The translations under genes and the position numbers were made by a program. A stretch of DNA of 43,320 nt from Gallionellaceae bacterium (lineage in GTDB: Bacteria; Pseudomonadota; Gammaproteobacteria; Burkholderiales; Gallionellaceae), in contig VIKH01000011.1 of assembly GCA_008080515.1 (NCBI GenBank), positions 1-43,320 on the forward strand. Reading direction: 5' to 3'. How positions within the stretch are numbered: position 1 is the stretch's first letter; every line of letters starts with the position of its first letter. Shown here in pieces: positions 9,848 through 19,303 of this stretch. The notes under the pieces are model-generated. The model was not told the DNA's origin and ran no database searches. It saw only the letters and a program-made list of their open reading frames with translations.

Positions 9848-10060
9848 TCAATACAGCTTGGGGGGCAACACCTGGCTGCGCAGGCGCTTGTAGTGGCGCT
9901 TTACGGCGGCGGCCAGCTTGCGTTTGCGTTCTGCGGTGGGCTTTTCGTAGAACTCGCGGGCGCGCAACTCGGTAAGCAGACCGGTTTTCTCCACCGAGCG
10001 CTTGAAACGGCGCATGGCCACCTCGAACGGCTCGTTTTCCTTAACTCGCACAGTTGTCAT
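9848..10060 (-). CDS. rpsU: 30S ribosomal protein bS21
   Basis: This 70-residue basic protein of the small ribosomal subunit takes part in translation initiation. The sequence [21 protein letters not shown] and the Lys/Arg-rich tail [16 protein letters not shown] are diagnostic. The ATG at 10060 is the family start; a longer in-frame reading that begins 51 bases upstream overlaps the promoter. It is the first gene of the rpsU-yqeY-dnaG-rpoD cluster. Confidence 0.95.
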   Translation of the reverse strand: MTTVRVKENEPFEVAMRRFKRSVEKTGLLTELRAREFYEKPTAERKRKLAAAVKRHYKRLRSQVLPPKLY

Positions 10061-10095
10061 GAGCAAACTACCCTTTACAAAAAAATGAGGGCGCG

Positions 10096-10124
10096 ATTCT
10101 ACCAAAGTCAACCTTGTTCCACAA
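10096..10124 (-). promoter_or_regulatory. Sigma-70 promoter for the rpsU-yqeY-dnaG-rpoD cluster
   Basis: On the minus strand TTGTGG (10124-10119) is followed after 17 bases by TAGAAT (10101-10096), a good housekeeping promoter match. The predicted start site is near 10089, giving a leader of about 30 bases before rpsU. It lies in the short gap between lptG and rpsU, the expected place. Confidence 0.6.
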
Positions 10125-10144
10125 CTCCCTCAAGCCGGCAGGAA

Positions 10145-11221
10145 TTAGCGTCTTTCCGTCCACCACAGCATGGTTGCCGCCAGCAGCAGGAACAGCATGG
10201 GCATCGCCATGGCGCTCAAGAAAGGATGCCACTCGTTCAGCGCGCCCAGGCTGCCGAACAGCCGCCCGACAAAATGGAAGGCCAGCCCCAGCACGATACC
10301 GGCAAACACCTTGGCGCTGATCCCGCCCTCGCGCCGGTGGTGCGCCGCAAACGGCAGGGCCAGCAACATCATTACCAGCACCGCCAGCGGGTACAGCAGC
10401 TTGTTCCACATGGCAATTTCGTAGCGCGCGGTCTTCTGCCGGTTGTCGCGCAGATGCTGGGTGTACTGGTACAGGCTCCAGGCCGACATTTGTTCCGGCA
10501 GCACCAGCAACACGCCCAGCAGATCCGGATTGAGCGCGGACATCCATTCCATGCTGGCCAGATTGCTTACCGCCACCCCCGCCTTGCCGAACCGTGTCTG
10601 CGTCACCTCTTCCAGGTTCCAGCGGTTTTCGTCCACAAAGAAGGCGCGCTTTGCCGCCACGATGGAGCGCAAGTGATAGCTCTCGTCGAACTCGTAAATG
10701 CTGACGTTCAGCAGCGAGGTGTCCGGCAGCACGTTTTTGGCGTTGACAAAGCTGCGCGCATCTTTCGCCCACACGCCGGAGCGGAACTCTTTCAGCGTTA
10801 CCTCGGCATTCTGCGCCTTGAGCCTGAGGCTCTGCGCCAAGCGCTCGCTGTATGGTGCCAGCACGTCCCCGCACAGGTAGCTTAACAGCACCAGCGGCAA
10901 CCCTATCTTGAACAAGGCGCCCACCATTTGTTGCAGCGATGCGCCGGAAGCGCGATAAACCGTCAGCTCGGAATTGGCCGCCATCTGCACCAGCGCAAAT
11001 ATGGAGCCGATCAGGATAGCCACGGGGAACAGGTCGTATATGTGGCTGGGCAAGGTCAGCAGCACGAACAGCAGCACATAGCCCAAGTTGTAGCTTCCAT
11101 GGCCCATCATGCTCAGTTCGTGGATCAAATCCAGAAAAGCGAACAGCATCAGCAGCGCGGTGAAAACCAGCGCGATGCTGGCGTAAATCTCGCGTGCCAT
11201 ATATCGCGCCAGCAGCTTCAC
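10145..11221 (-). CDS. lptG: LPS export ABC transporter permease LptG
   Basis: This 358-residue inner-membrane protein of the YjgP/YjgQ family pairs with LptF and the ATPase LptB to extract lipopolysaccharide and pass it to the LptC-LptA bridge. Membrane helices are visible near residues 8-35, 55-80 and 95-120, and three more lie after about residue 270. Between them is a roughly 150-residue periplasmic beta-jellyroll domain. I start it at GTG 11221 (VKLLARYMAREIYAS), which overlaps the lptF stop in a GTGA arrangement and gives the usual family length; an alternative is ATG 11200. It is in an operon with lptF. Confidence 0.92.
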   Translation of the reverse strand: MKLLARYMAREIYASIALVFTALLMLFAFLDLIHELSMMGHGSYNLGYVLLFVLLTLPSHIYDLFPVAILIGSIFALVQMAANSELTVYRASGASLQQMVGALFKIGLPLVLLSYLCGDVLAPYSERLAQSLRLKAQNAEVTLKEFRSGVWAKDARSFVNAKNVLPDTSLLNVSIYEFDESYHLRSIVAAKRAFFVDENRWNLEEVTQTRFGKAGVAVSNLASMEWMSALNPDLLGVLLVLPEQMSAWSLYQYTQHLRDNRQKTARYEIAMWNKLLYPLAVLVMMLLALPFAAHHRREGGISAKVFAGIVLGLAFHFVGRLFGSLGALNEWHPFLSAMAMPMLFLLLAATMLWWTERR

Positions 11222-12357
11222 TTCCGGAGCCTCCGCAAGGAAAACACCGATAGCCTGCGGAAGAAAAACAGCAGCATCAGCACGAACATCAGCGCGTGGA
11301 TGCCGACCAGTCCGGCCACCGGCCCCATTTTTTCCTGCCCCACCCAGGAGTTGGTCACGCTGATCATGTTGTTGTAGATCATGTAAATCACCAGCGCCAT
11401 GATGAGGTTGAGCGAGCGCCCGGCGCGCGGGTTGACGAAGCTTAACGGGATCGCCAGCAACGACAGGATCAGCGCGCTGAGCGGCAGCCCGATCCTCCAT
11501 TCCAGGTCCGCGATGTTCCAGGGAGTGGGGTCTTGCAGCAGGTACAGGGTGGAAAGGGTTCTGGGCAAGGCGCTTTCCTTGCGTGCTTTTACCTCTTCTA
11601 TGCGCATGGCGTAGCGTTCGAACTCGACGATCTTGTAGTCGCGCTGGCCGGGTGTGCCTTCGTAGCGTGTGCCGTCCAGCAACACCAGAAAACGGTCGCC
11701 GTTGGGCGCGGTTTCCTGCAAGCCCTGCTTGGCCACCATGATGCCGGTTTTGCCGTGCTGCACCGACTGGACGAAGATATTGCCGACGCGGTTCTTGCCG
11801 ACTTCCACGTTCTCGATGAAATACACCCGGTCATCCTGCTTGGATTCGCGGAAGGCGCCGGGGGTGGCGGCGGCCACCTCGTCGCGGCTGTTCAACCGGT
11901 GTTTGAACTCGTCCGCCTTGTTCAGCGCCCACGGCGACAATACCAGGCTCAACAGCGCGATTACGCCCACCACCGGCAGCGCGTATCCCAGCACCGGGCG
12001 CACCCACCGCGTCAGGCCGATCCCGGAACAAAACCATACCACCATTTCGCTGTCGCGGTAGCTGCGGGTCAGCGTCAGCAGCACCGACAGGAACAGGCTG
12101 AGTGAAAGCAGTACCGGCAAATAGTTCAGCGCACTGAAACCCAGCAGCGCCAGCACCCCCTCCACCGCAAGCACACCGCTGACCGATTCGCCGAGCAGGC
12201 GGATCAACTGGGAGAGGACGACAATCCCGAGCAGGATGGAAAACACCAGCAGCCCCATGCCGGCAAATTCGCGCACCAGCGCCTGGTGGAAGAGCGTGGC
12301 TCGCAACGGCCCTTGCCGCTTTGACTTTTGCCTGTCAGTTTGAGGATAATCCGGCAT
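11218..12357 (-). CDS. lptF: LPS export ABC transporter permease LptF
   Basis: This is the second permease of the lipopolysaccharide transporter, with six predicted membrane helices around a periplasmic jellyroll domain. Recognisable parts are FHQALVREFAGMGLLVFSILLG, LPVLLSLSLFLSVLLTLTRSYRDSEMVVWFCSG, and the C-terminal helix pair with NLIMALVIYMIYNNMISVTNS. The start is uncertain. ATG 12357 adds 17 charged residues not typical of the family and lies under the pepA promoter. A TTG at 12306, just before the FHQAL homology, is a good alternative. The gene is divergent from pepA and its stop overlaps the lptG start. Confidence 0.9.
   Translation of the reverse strand: MPDYPQTDRQKSKRQGPLRATLFHQALVREFAGMGLLVFSILLGIVVLSQLIRLLGESVSGVLAVEGVLALLGFSALNYLPVLLSLSLFLSVLLTLTRSYRDSEMVVWFCSGIGLTRWVRPVLGYALPVVGVIALLSLVLSPWALNKADEFKHRLNSRDEVAAATPGAFRESKQDDRVYFIENVEVGKNRVGNIFVQSVQHGKTGIMVAKQGLQETAPNGDRFLVLLDGTRYEGTPGQRDYKIVEFERYAMRIEEVKARKESALPRTLSTLYLLQDPTPWNIADLEWRIGLPLSALILSLLAIPLSFVNPRAGRSLNLIMALVIYMIYNNMISVTNSWVGQEKMGPVAGLVGIHALMFVLMLLFFFRRLSVFSLRRLRK
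12321..12350 (+). promoter_or_regulatory. Sigma-70 promoter for pepA
   Basis: TTGACT (12321-12326) and GATAAT (12345-12350) are separated by 18 bases on the plus strand. They lie 52 bases before the pepA ATG, which itself has a GGAAGG ribosome site. The promoter overlaps the N-terminal codons of the longest lptF reading frame. Confidence 0.6.
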
Positions 12358-12401
12358 TTAGTACAGTGCGAGCTTGCGAACTTTTTTGGAAGGAAAACAT
12401 A

Positions 12402-13900
<1,499 letters not shown>

Positions 13901-14123
13901 TTCGGCCACGACCCTTTTAATTGCTTTTAATTGCACCGTGCTGAAGCCGCCCAACTATATGTCACGCCCGCCGGGCTGACGTAAGATTTACGGAACGGCA
14001 GGAAGCTCACAGTCAGTCAACTGCGTTCCCCCGGATATAATCCGTTCATCCGCGTCACAGCGCGTCGCAGCCGAAATGTATCTTTCAGTTTTCGACCGCA
14101 CAGCGTGACGCCATGAACACAAC

Positions 14124-14224
14124 CGTGCTTATCCGGTTGTCTCCCAAGGCACACCACCTGTAGGGTTCAGCTATTAAAAAACCACTGCCTATAGTAGGTC
14201 GTGGGTGTTAACCGGATAAGCACG
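14124..14224. repeat. Long spaced inverted repeat upstream of the WYL regulator; possible operator
   Basis: CGTGCTTATCCGGTT (14124-14138) recurs in perfect inverted form at 14210-14224, and the match extends to CCCA after four mismatched bases. The arms are separated by 71 bases that contain a -10-like TATAGT (14190-14195). Each arm has GAACACAAC nearby in direct orientation. A second, shorter inverted pair, GCGTCAC (14052-14058) and GTGACGC (14105-14111), lies upstream. The rest of the gene-free stretch 13901-14254 shows only a TATAAT at 14036-14041. Confidence 0.6.
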
Positions 14225-14254
14225 AACACAACATCCAACCCACCGGGCGACACC

Positions 14255-15262
14255 ATGCCATCCCAGAACGATACGCAACTGCGCCAATGGGCGATGCTCC
14301 GGCGCATCCCGCAACAACCTCGCCAGATAACCGCGCTTGAGCTCACCGGGCGTTTGGAATCCGAAGGGTTCGAGGTCAGCAAGCGCACCGTGGAGCGCGA
14401 CCTGCACTCGCTTTCCGGAATCTTCCCGCTGATTGCCAACGACCGCTCGCGCCCTTACGGGTGGAGCTGGAGTAAAGATGCCGAGGCGTTTGCCTTGCCC
14501 GCCATGTCGCCGTTACAGGCTTTAACGCTGGAGCTTGCGCGCGACCATTTGTCGGCCTTGCTGCCTGCCAGTCTGCTCGGAACACTTGCCCCGTACTTCA
14601 AGTGCGCCGATGGCGTGCTATCCAGCGGAGATGGCGTGAAGAAACTGGCGGGCTGGCGCAAGAAGGTTGCCATCGTGCCGCCCAACCAGCCTCTGATCCC
14701 GCCGGACTACCCGGATGGAATCATCGAGGCGGTGCATTCCGCCTTGCTGTCCGGGCAGCAACTGGAAATCAGCTACGCCTCGCGCGAACAAGGTGAAACC
14801 AAAACCTATCCCGCCCATCCGCTGGGCATCGTGCAGCGCGGCGCGGTCACCTATCTGGTCGCCACGTTGTATGGCTACACCGACATACGCTTGCTCGCCG
14901 TACACCGCATCCGGTCGGCGCAGGTATTGGACCAACCCGCCAAAGCGCCGAAAAAATTTGACCTGGCAGAATACATCCGCCAAGGAGCGTTCGGCTTTGA
15001 AGAAGGCGGCGAAATCAAGCTGGCGGCGCGCTTCACCGCACCCGCCGCCGAACACCTGCGGGAAACGCCGCTCTCTCCCGACCAACGGATTGAGCCGGAC
15101 CAGGCGGGCTGGGTGCGCGTAGAAGCCACCGTGCCGGGCACGGCCCAGCTACGCTGGTGGCTGCTGGGTTTTGGGGATCAGGTGGAAGTGCTGGATCCTG
15201 CAACCTTGCGGGAAGAGTTTGTAGCTATCTCTCAGTCGCTGCATGGCATTTATCACAGATAG
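14255..15262 (+). CDS. HTH / WYL domain transcriptional regulator
   Basis: This 335-residue protein has an N-terminal winged helix-turn-helix (about 10-65: LRRIPQQPRQITALELTGRLESEG, then VSKRTVERDLHSL). A helical linker follows, then a WYL (Sm-like) domain about 160-230 with LEISYASR and the ligand-type motif YPAHPLGIVQRGAVTYLVATL. The C-terminal WCX-type extension ends LREEFVAIS. Such regulators bind ligands such as nucleic acids or nucleotides and often control defence islands (the BrxR/CapW type). ATG 14255 is chosen for homology; an extension to 14201 would run through the inverted repeat. It opens the accessory island and may control it or only itself, which is inference. Confidence 0.85.
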   Translation: MPSQNDTQLRQWAMLRRIPQQPRQITALELTGRLESEGFEVSKRTVERDLHSLSGIFPLIANDRSRPYGWSWSKDAEAFALPAMSPLQALTLELARDHLSALLPASLLGTLAPYFKCADGVLSSGDGVKKLAGWRKKVAIVPPNQPLIPPDYPDGIIEAVHSALLSGQQLEISYASREQGETKTYPAHPLGIVQRGAVTYLVATLYGYTDIRLLAVHRIRSAQVLDQPAKAPKKFDLAEYIRQGAFGFEEGGEIKLAARFTAPAAEHLRETPLSPDQRIEPDQAGWVRVEATVPGTAQLRWWLLGFGDQVEVLDPATLREEFVAISQSLHGIYHR

Positions 15263-15288
15263 CGCCCTGGGTGAAATCTGTAGCCAGT

Positions 15289-15651
15289 TCAGACTATTTT
15301 CTTCACTAGGAAATGGTAAGCAGCAACCATCTCCGAATCCAGCTCTCTATCCATCCCCTTAATCGAAAAATCAGTAACAGCGCCTTTCTGGTCCCCATTG
15401 CCCGGATATGGCGAAGTGCCAGCTCTTACAACACCACCCTTAATATTCAAAATGGCATCGCCATTACCAGGGTATGGGGAATTCCCTTTCCTGATGACGT
15501 CATTCTTTACGTTACCTTGAGCATCACCATTGCCAGGATATGGTGAGTTTCCTTTCCTGATAACGCCATCTTTTAAGTTCCCCAGCACACTCCCACTGCC
15601 AACCGACGAGCCATCCCTAATAATTCCATCTTTATAATTTGCGGTTAACAT
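15289..15651 (-). CDS. Small repeat protein with five 20-22 residue units (beta-flower-like)
   Basis: This 120-residue protein has units starting at about residues 5, 25, 47, 69 and 91. The best-preserved form is N-x-K-x-x-V-I-R-K-G-N-S-P-Y-P-G-N-G-D. Units 2-4 are near identical, also at DNA level (a 66-base period), while units 1 and 5 are degenerate. Five short Gly/Asp-turn units fit a five-bladed beta-flower or small propeller-like fold; I recall similar 'five-fold beta-flower' families, but this is not verified. There is no signal peptide or membrane helix. The ATG at 15651 is set by a strong AAGGAGG 8 bases upstream. The function is unknown. The gene is AT-richer than the housekeeping genes around it. 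Confidence 0.7.
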   Translation of the reverse strand: MLTANYKDGIIRDGSSVGSGSVLGNLKDGVIRKGNSPYPGNGDAQGNVKNDVIRKGNSPYPGNGDAILNIKGGVVRAGTSPYPGNGDQKGAVTDFSIKGMDRELDSEMVAAYHFLVKKIV

Positions 15652-15835
15652 TTTTGAATCCTCCTTGACTTGAATAGATAGTAGATTAACAACCATAAAA
15701 CTTGCTGACCTACATTTACATTATAACAATTGCTCAGTAAACCATTGGCAATACAATCTCGTATTCGTTGTTATTGCCAGATGCCCAGCAACGCCAAAGG
15801 CACGCTATTTTATTATGCGCAAAGGTGCTGTCAAT

Positions 15836-16003
15836 TTAACCAGCACGCAAATCTAGGCCATTGGTCATCACCACAAAAACTTGCTTCCGGTTGAAATCCT
15901 CCTCCGATAACTCAACACCAGATTTCTCCTTGTGCGCCACTTTGAGCGATTGGGTTGGGCCGGTTGCCTTTTTGAACCAGGCACCCATCTCGGGGTATTT
16001 CAT
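15836..16003 (-). CDS. Possible small protein, 55 residues, unknown
   Basis: This reverse-strand frame starts MKYPEMGAWFKKATGPTQSL and ends TNGLDLRAG. It lies 29 bases after the stop of the unrecognised gene at 16033-16728 in the same direction, so it could be a third member of that operon. No convincing ribosome site is visible, and I do not recognise the sequence. It may instead be a remnant of a longer gene. The rest of the stretch 15652-16032 shows no other gene; an AT-rich section at about 15660-15770 could hold the promoter of the repeat-protein gene. Confidence 0.3.
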   Translation of the reverse strand: MKYPEMGAWFKKATGPTQSLKVAHKEKSGVELSEEDFNRKQVFVVMTNGLDLRAG

Positions 16004-16032
16004 TGCGCCGTAACGCCTTTGTCAGGTAGCGG

Positions 16033-16728
16033 TTATCGCTCGATCAAAAAATAACCCGCCTCGCAAATCGCATCGAATACCTGGATGCATTCGTCCACAA
16101 ACCCCTCAAGCGTGCCGAATGCCGCAATGTCGTCTGGCGTAAGCCGCCGCCCAAAGAACAGCCAATTCTGGAGTATATTCACTTCGGTTTGCCACACCTT
16201 TTCTGCCGTAACCGCCCCCTTGAATGCTCCGGTTGGCTCCGCATAGCCACCAAGACTACCGAAGGTGGCATCGAACAACTCAGGCTCGACAAACACTTTC
16301 TCGTAAAACGCTTCATATTCATCGACGCACTCAGTAATGATCCCGTGCGCATTGCGAAAATCAAAACCCAGCCCGATGGATACACCCCAAGGGTGAGGAA
16401 ATATAACGCTCGGTGGGTAAGCATCGAACCCGACATGGAGCTGTTTCCTGCCTGATCGCCCCTGGCTGTAGCTGTACACTCGATGCGGGAACACACGAAA
16501 ATCCTTCTCGAACCGGTAACGGCCATTGCTGCGCTCGGCGAGCATGGCCACGAAATCGCGGGCCAGCCCGGCAAAAGCGTCGCTGATCCTGCCTGCCGCG
16601 TGCAGCTCTGACACACGCAGGCGGAAGCCGTCGCTTGGCGGCATCAGGATTGAATCGTATTCATTCAATTTGACGAGCGCATCCAGCTTTGCGAGCTCAT
16701 TGAAAAACGCGCTATCGAATGTATTCAT
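16033..16728 (-). CDS. Unrecognised protein, 231 residues
   Basis: I do not recognise a family. The protein is soluble, with no signal or membrane segment, and alternates helical and aromatic-rich beta regions. Notable stretches are FRVFPHRVYSYSQGRSGRKQ followed by LHVGFDAYPPSVIFPHPWGV, and EYEAFYEKVFVEPELF. The many Tyr, Phe and Pro residues and a conserved-looking GRSG-K-Q-LHVGF suggest a binding or enzymatic core. It starts 12 bases after the stop of the tandem-repeat gene upstream, so the two are almost certainly co-transcribed and perhaps act together. The location in a cluster of nuclease-type genes hints at defence or an immunity function, but this is inference only. Confidence 0.7.
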   Translation of the reverse strand: MNTFDSAFFNELAKLDALVKLNEYDSILMPPSDGFRLRVSELHAAGRISDAFAGLARDFVAMLAERSNGRYRFEKDFRVFPHRVYSYSQGRSGRKQLHVGFDAYPPSVIFPHPWGVSIGLGFDFRNAHGIITECVDEYEAFYEKVFVEPELFDATFGSLGGYAEPTGAFKGAVTAEKVWQTEVNILQNWLFFGRRLTPDDIAAFGTLEGFVDECIQVFDAICEAGYFLIER

Positions 16729-16740
16729 TTGCCTATCCCT

Positions 16741-17505
16741 TCAACATTCTTCTCCTATCGCGCACATCCACTCGCGCAAGACACTCTGAAGCAGCGAGCA
16801 GCACTGAATAAATCTGTCTGGCCTGCCTATCGGTGGCTCTTGCGTGATCGTTCCGTCCGGCAACTGGTAATACAGCCTCATGCGTTGAACCTCCGCACGG
16901 GAGGGTGGAAATTGGGCAAGACATTTATCAAATTCATCGTTAACGCATGCATCCAAGCGGGCTATGTCATCTTCAGCTACCCGGTACCCGGCTACCCCCA
17001 CCATGAACATCGCAGTCAGTTTGTTGATCCGTTCCGCCGGGATGCTGTATCGCTTCCCCTCTATGGAACAAATCCTGTTTGACTTACCGGCAGGCTCTTC
17101 CTTTTCAAGTCCTGGCTCGATGCCCTGAAGAGTCGCCATCGGAACCCATGAGAACATCCAGTTACATTCGATATGGCTTGCTGGGAGACCCAATGGTGGA
17201 GATAGCGAAACCGAGCGGTCTGGCAGTTCAAAATACAGCCTGCTGCTTCGCACCAGCACCTTTTCAGGGCGCTGCAAAAGCAATGGGATGGTTTTTCCAG
17301 CCAGCCGCTCAAGCCGCAAATGCACCAGCTTCGCTTCCGTATTCACGGCCAGCATCTGGAATTCGGCTGCCGCGTCTTTGTCGGCGGCAGCAATGTCCTT
17401 CTCGGTAACAAAGCCGCTCTCGACCAGCGCCACTCCCGTAATCCGGGTCTCAATCAGCTCCGATTCCGGAAACTCGAATTGCTTGCCATCCATAGTGAAA
17501 ATCAT
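16741..17505 (-). CDS. Unrecognised protein with internal duplication, 254 residues
   Basis: The protein consists of two similar halves (about 1-115 and 142-254). MDGKQFEFPESELIETRITG aligns with IEGKRYSIPAERINKLTA. RLYFELPDRSVSLSPPLG aligns with RLYYQLPDGTITQEPPIG, each followed by a Cys (IECNW / IQCCS). This is a clear intragenic tandem duplication of a roughly 110-residue domain. No family is recognised, and no signal peptide or membrane helix is seen. A GAGGCG ribosome site precedes the ATG. The gene is divergent from 17704 and heads a reverse operon with 16033-16728. Confidence 0.7.
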   Translation of the reverse strand: MIFTMDGKQFEFPESELIETRITGVALVESGFVTEKDIAAADKDAAAEFQMLAVNTEAKLVHLRLERLAGKTIPLLLQRPEKVLVRSSRLYFELPDRSVSLSPPLGLPASHIECNWMFSWVPMATLQGIEPGLEKEEPAGKSNRICSIEGKRYSIPAERINKLTAMFMVGVAGYRVAEDDIARLDACVNDEFDKCLAQFPPSRAEVQRMRLYYQLPDGTITQEPPIGRPDRFIQCCSLLQSVLREWMCAIGEEC

Positions 17506-17703
17506 GCTGTTCGCCTCGCTTGATTGCCGTGGTTTTATAAACAGCCTGTATTAAGCGCCCCGAACGCGACGCCGCGTGTCGCATTCGGGCAGTATGATCG
17601 CTGCCGCATGAGGGGTTTTTTGGAATTCACATTTAGCGCGGAATATTTTTCGGCGCTTTATTGTGTATAGTGGCTTTCGACAAAAAATACAGGCGTAGAA
17701 ATA

Positions 17704-18072
17704 ATGGCACGGCCAAAAGTCGGCATCTTCTTTGTCGTAAACGGCGACCTGATTATTGATGCGGTTCCACTTGAGCAGGGCGAGCGCTATGGCGAAACGG
17801 TCGGCTTCGGCGGGCACCATGATTACTGGCTGGCGCTTGCCCCCGTAAACCCTGCGGAGCAGATGTTCAAGAGCCACGCCTACGATTACTTCCCGCGCGG
17901 CAGAGTGGTCTATTTCAAGAACGCCGGCAGCTTCAGGCTTTATGCCGACCGCTGCATAAAGAAGGCCGACATCGAGAAGGTTGCTGCGACCTTCCAGTTG
18001 CCTGTGTACCGGTTGGCGCGGGACGAGCATTACCAGTGCTCAAGCTGTAATTCGGAACATGTTGATATTTGA
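17704..18072 (+). CDS. Unrecognised protein, 122 residues; a 3' homologue lies at 19320-19478
   Basis: This soluble protein begins MARPKVGIFFVVNGDLIID and has VGFGGHHDYWLALA near residue 40. It ends with a CxxC pair (HYQCSSCNSEHVDI) that could be half of a metal site. The region from about residue 70 to the end is repeated, with changes, 1.25 kb downstream after the restriction-like gene. A -10-like TATAGT sits at 17666-17671. I do not recognise a function. The gene is divergent from the operon at 16033-17505. Confidence 0.65.
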   Translation: MARPKVGIFFVVNGDLIIDAVPLEQGERYGETVGFGGHHDYWLALAPVNPAEQMFKSHAYDYFPRGRVVYFKNAGSFRLYADRCIKKADIEKVAATFQLPVYRLARDEHYQCSSCNSEHVDI

Positions 18073-18112
18073 TTGGTGTGAAGTATGGTGCTGGCGAATC
18101 AGCCGTATTGAA

Positions 18113-18226
18113 ATGGTCTATCAACTGAAACACAAAACATTTGAACCTTGCCCCTTTTGTCACGGAATTGCGGCTTTGGTCTTCGCTGGCGTCCGCGCCG
18201 GGCGCCCCTTATCTTTCATTCGTTAG
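18113..18226 (+). CDS. Possible 37-residue peptide with PCPFCHG motif
   Basis: The short frame reads MVYQLKHKTFEPCPFCHGIA and stops just before the restriction-like gene. The Lys-x-Pro-Cys-x-x-Cys pattern resembles the start of small Lar-type (restriction alleviation) zinc ribbons, but the second Cys pair is missing. It could be a remnant or chance, and no clear ribosome site is seen. Confidence 0.2.
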   Translation: MVYQLKHKTFEPCPFCHGIAALVFAGVRAGRPLSFIR

Positions 18227-18241
18227 ATTTCTCTAGAACCC

Positions 18242-19303
18242 ATGGATATCACCGGAAAGACGATTTGGCAGCAAGCTGCGGGAGATACAGATCGGAACTA
18301 CTCCGACCTTTGTCTAAAGTGGGATGTTATCTTGAACGGCCCCGGATACGCTGGCCCGTGGCCCGACTGCGAGAAGCCTCTCCGGAGTGACGGGTGGTCT
18401 TCCCGCAAGACCGCTGATCTAAGGCGCTTTGCCGAAGAAATGAAGGATGGCGATCTTGTCGTTCTCCGTATTGGAACTGCAACTGTGCTTGGTGTTGGGC
18501 AACTTGTCGGAACCTATGAATGGCGCGACGAGTTCGGCGACATAGACGGTTGGGATCTCCAGCATGTTCGCAGAGTTCGCTGGTTATGGGTGGACCGAAA
18601 CAGCCCCAAGACGTTTGATACTTACGCGCTCAAGCAGGGCGACACAACGCAAAAGCTGAACGAGGGGCCAGTAACAGACTGGCTCTCAAACCTTCCGGTA
18701 AATGACGATGCCTTGTCCCGTTCGCTCGTGGAATTGCCGATGCAAGAACAGCCAAATGACATCGGCGTCACCGAAATATCCGAGTTCCTCTTCGATCACG
18801 GTGTCGCGAGCTCCTCAATTACCGCGCTGCTCAACGAAATTGGTGAGCTAACTCGCATTGCCAAGTGGTATCAGCGTGCGGGTAAGCCATCTGAGCATGA
18901 GACGGTAGCGTATCTGGTTGTGCCGCTGCTTCGCGCTCTTGGCTGGACGCCCCAGCGCATGGCCGTTGAGTGGAATCATGTCGACGTTGCGTTGTTTGAA
19001 CAGCTTCCGCGTAGCGATGAAACCCTACGCGTTGTGGTCGAGGCGAAGAAGATGGACAACTCGTGCCTTAGTGCGATGCCCCAGGCAATGTCGTACTCGG
19101 ATGGAAAGGCCGCATGTCACCGCCTGATCGTTACTGATGGCCTCCGATATGGCGTCTACACGCGAATCAAAGCAGAGCCGTTCCGTCTCTATGCATATCT
19201 GAACCTAACTCGGTTGAGACATGACTATCCAATATATGAGTGTAACGGCGCCGAAGAAGCTCTTCTAGCAATGGCTCCAGAGTGGAAGCCAAGCGAAATC
19301 TAA
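18242..19303 (+). CDS. Putative modification-reader plus PD-(D/E)XK restriction endonuclease
   Basis: This is a 353-residue protein. The N-terminal part (about 20-120) has DGDLVVLRIGTATVLGVGQLVG and the strand-rich HVRRVRWLW, which resembles an EVE/PUA-like modified-base reader. The C-terminal part (about 205-340) looks like the nuclease domain of type I HsdR subunits: E218/E220, D248 in NHVDVALF, and E267-x-K269 in VVVEAKK form a PD-(D/E)XK site, followed by QAMSYSDG and LIVTDGLRYGVY. Together this suggests an enzyme that cuts modified DNA (type IV-like). The nuclease call is good and the reader call moderate. The gene is framed by GTTAGAT (18222) and ATCTAAC (19298, over the stop codon) and by homologous copies of a 122-residue gene. 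Confidence 0.65.
   Translation: MDITGKTIWQQAAGDTDRNYSDLCLKWDVILNGPGYAGPWPDCEKPLRSDGWSSRKTADLRRFAEEMKDGDLVVLRIGTATVLGVGQLVGTYEWRDEFGDIDGWDLQHVRRVRWLWVDRNSPKTFDTYALKQGDTTQKLNEGPVTDWLSNLPVNDDALSRSLVELPMQEQPNDIGVTEISEFLFDHGVASSSITALLNEIGELTRIAKWYQRAGKPSEHETVAYLVVPLLRALGWTPQRMAVEWNHVDVALFEQLPRSDETLRVVVEAKKMDNSCLSAMPQAMSYSDGKAACHRLIVTDGLRYGVYTRIKAEPFRLYAYLNLTRLRHDYPIYECNGAEEALLAMAPEWKPSEI

Noticed and set aside
8317-9975. A 552-codon open frame on the plus strand across dnaG and yqeY.
   Set aside because: It is antisense to secure dnaG and yqeY, and its composition is that of a mirrored GC-rich gene; no domain is recognisable.
15380-15600. Regular 66-base repeats that could suggest a CRISPR array.
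   Set aside because: The repeats are in phase with a coding frame, contiguous without unique spacers, and encode a 22-residue protein unit.
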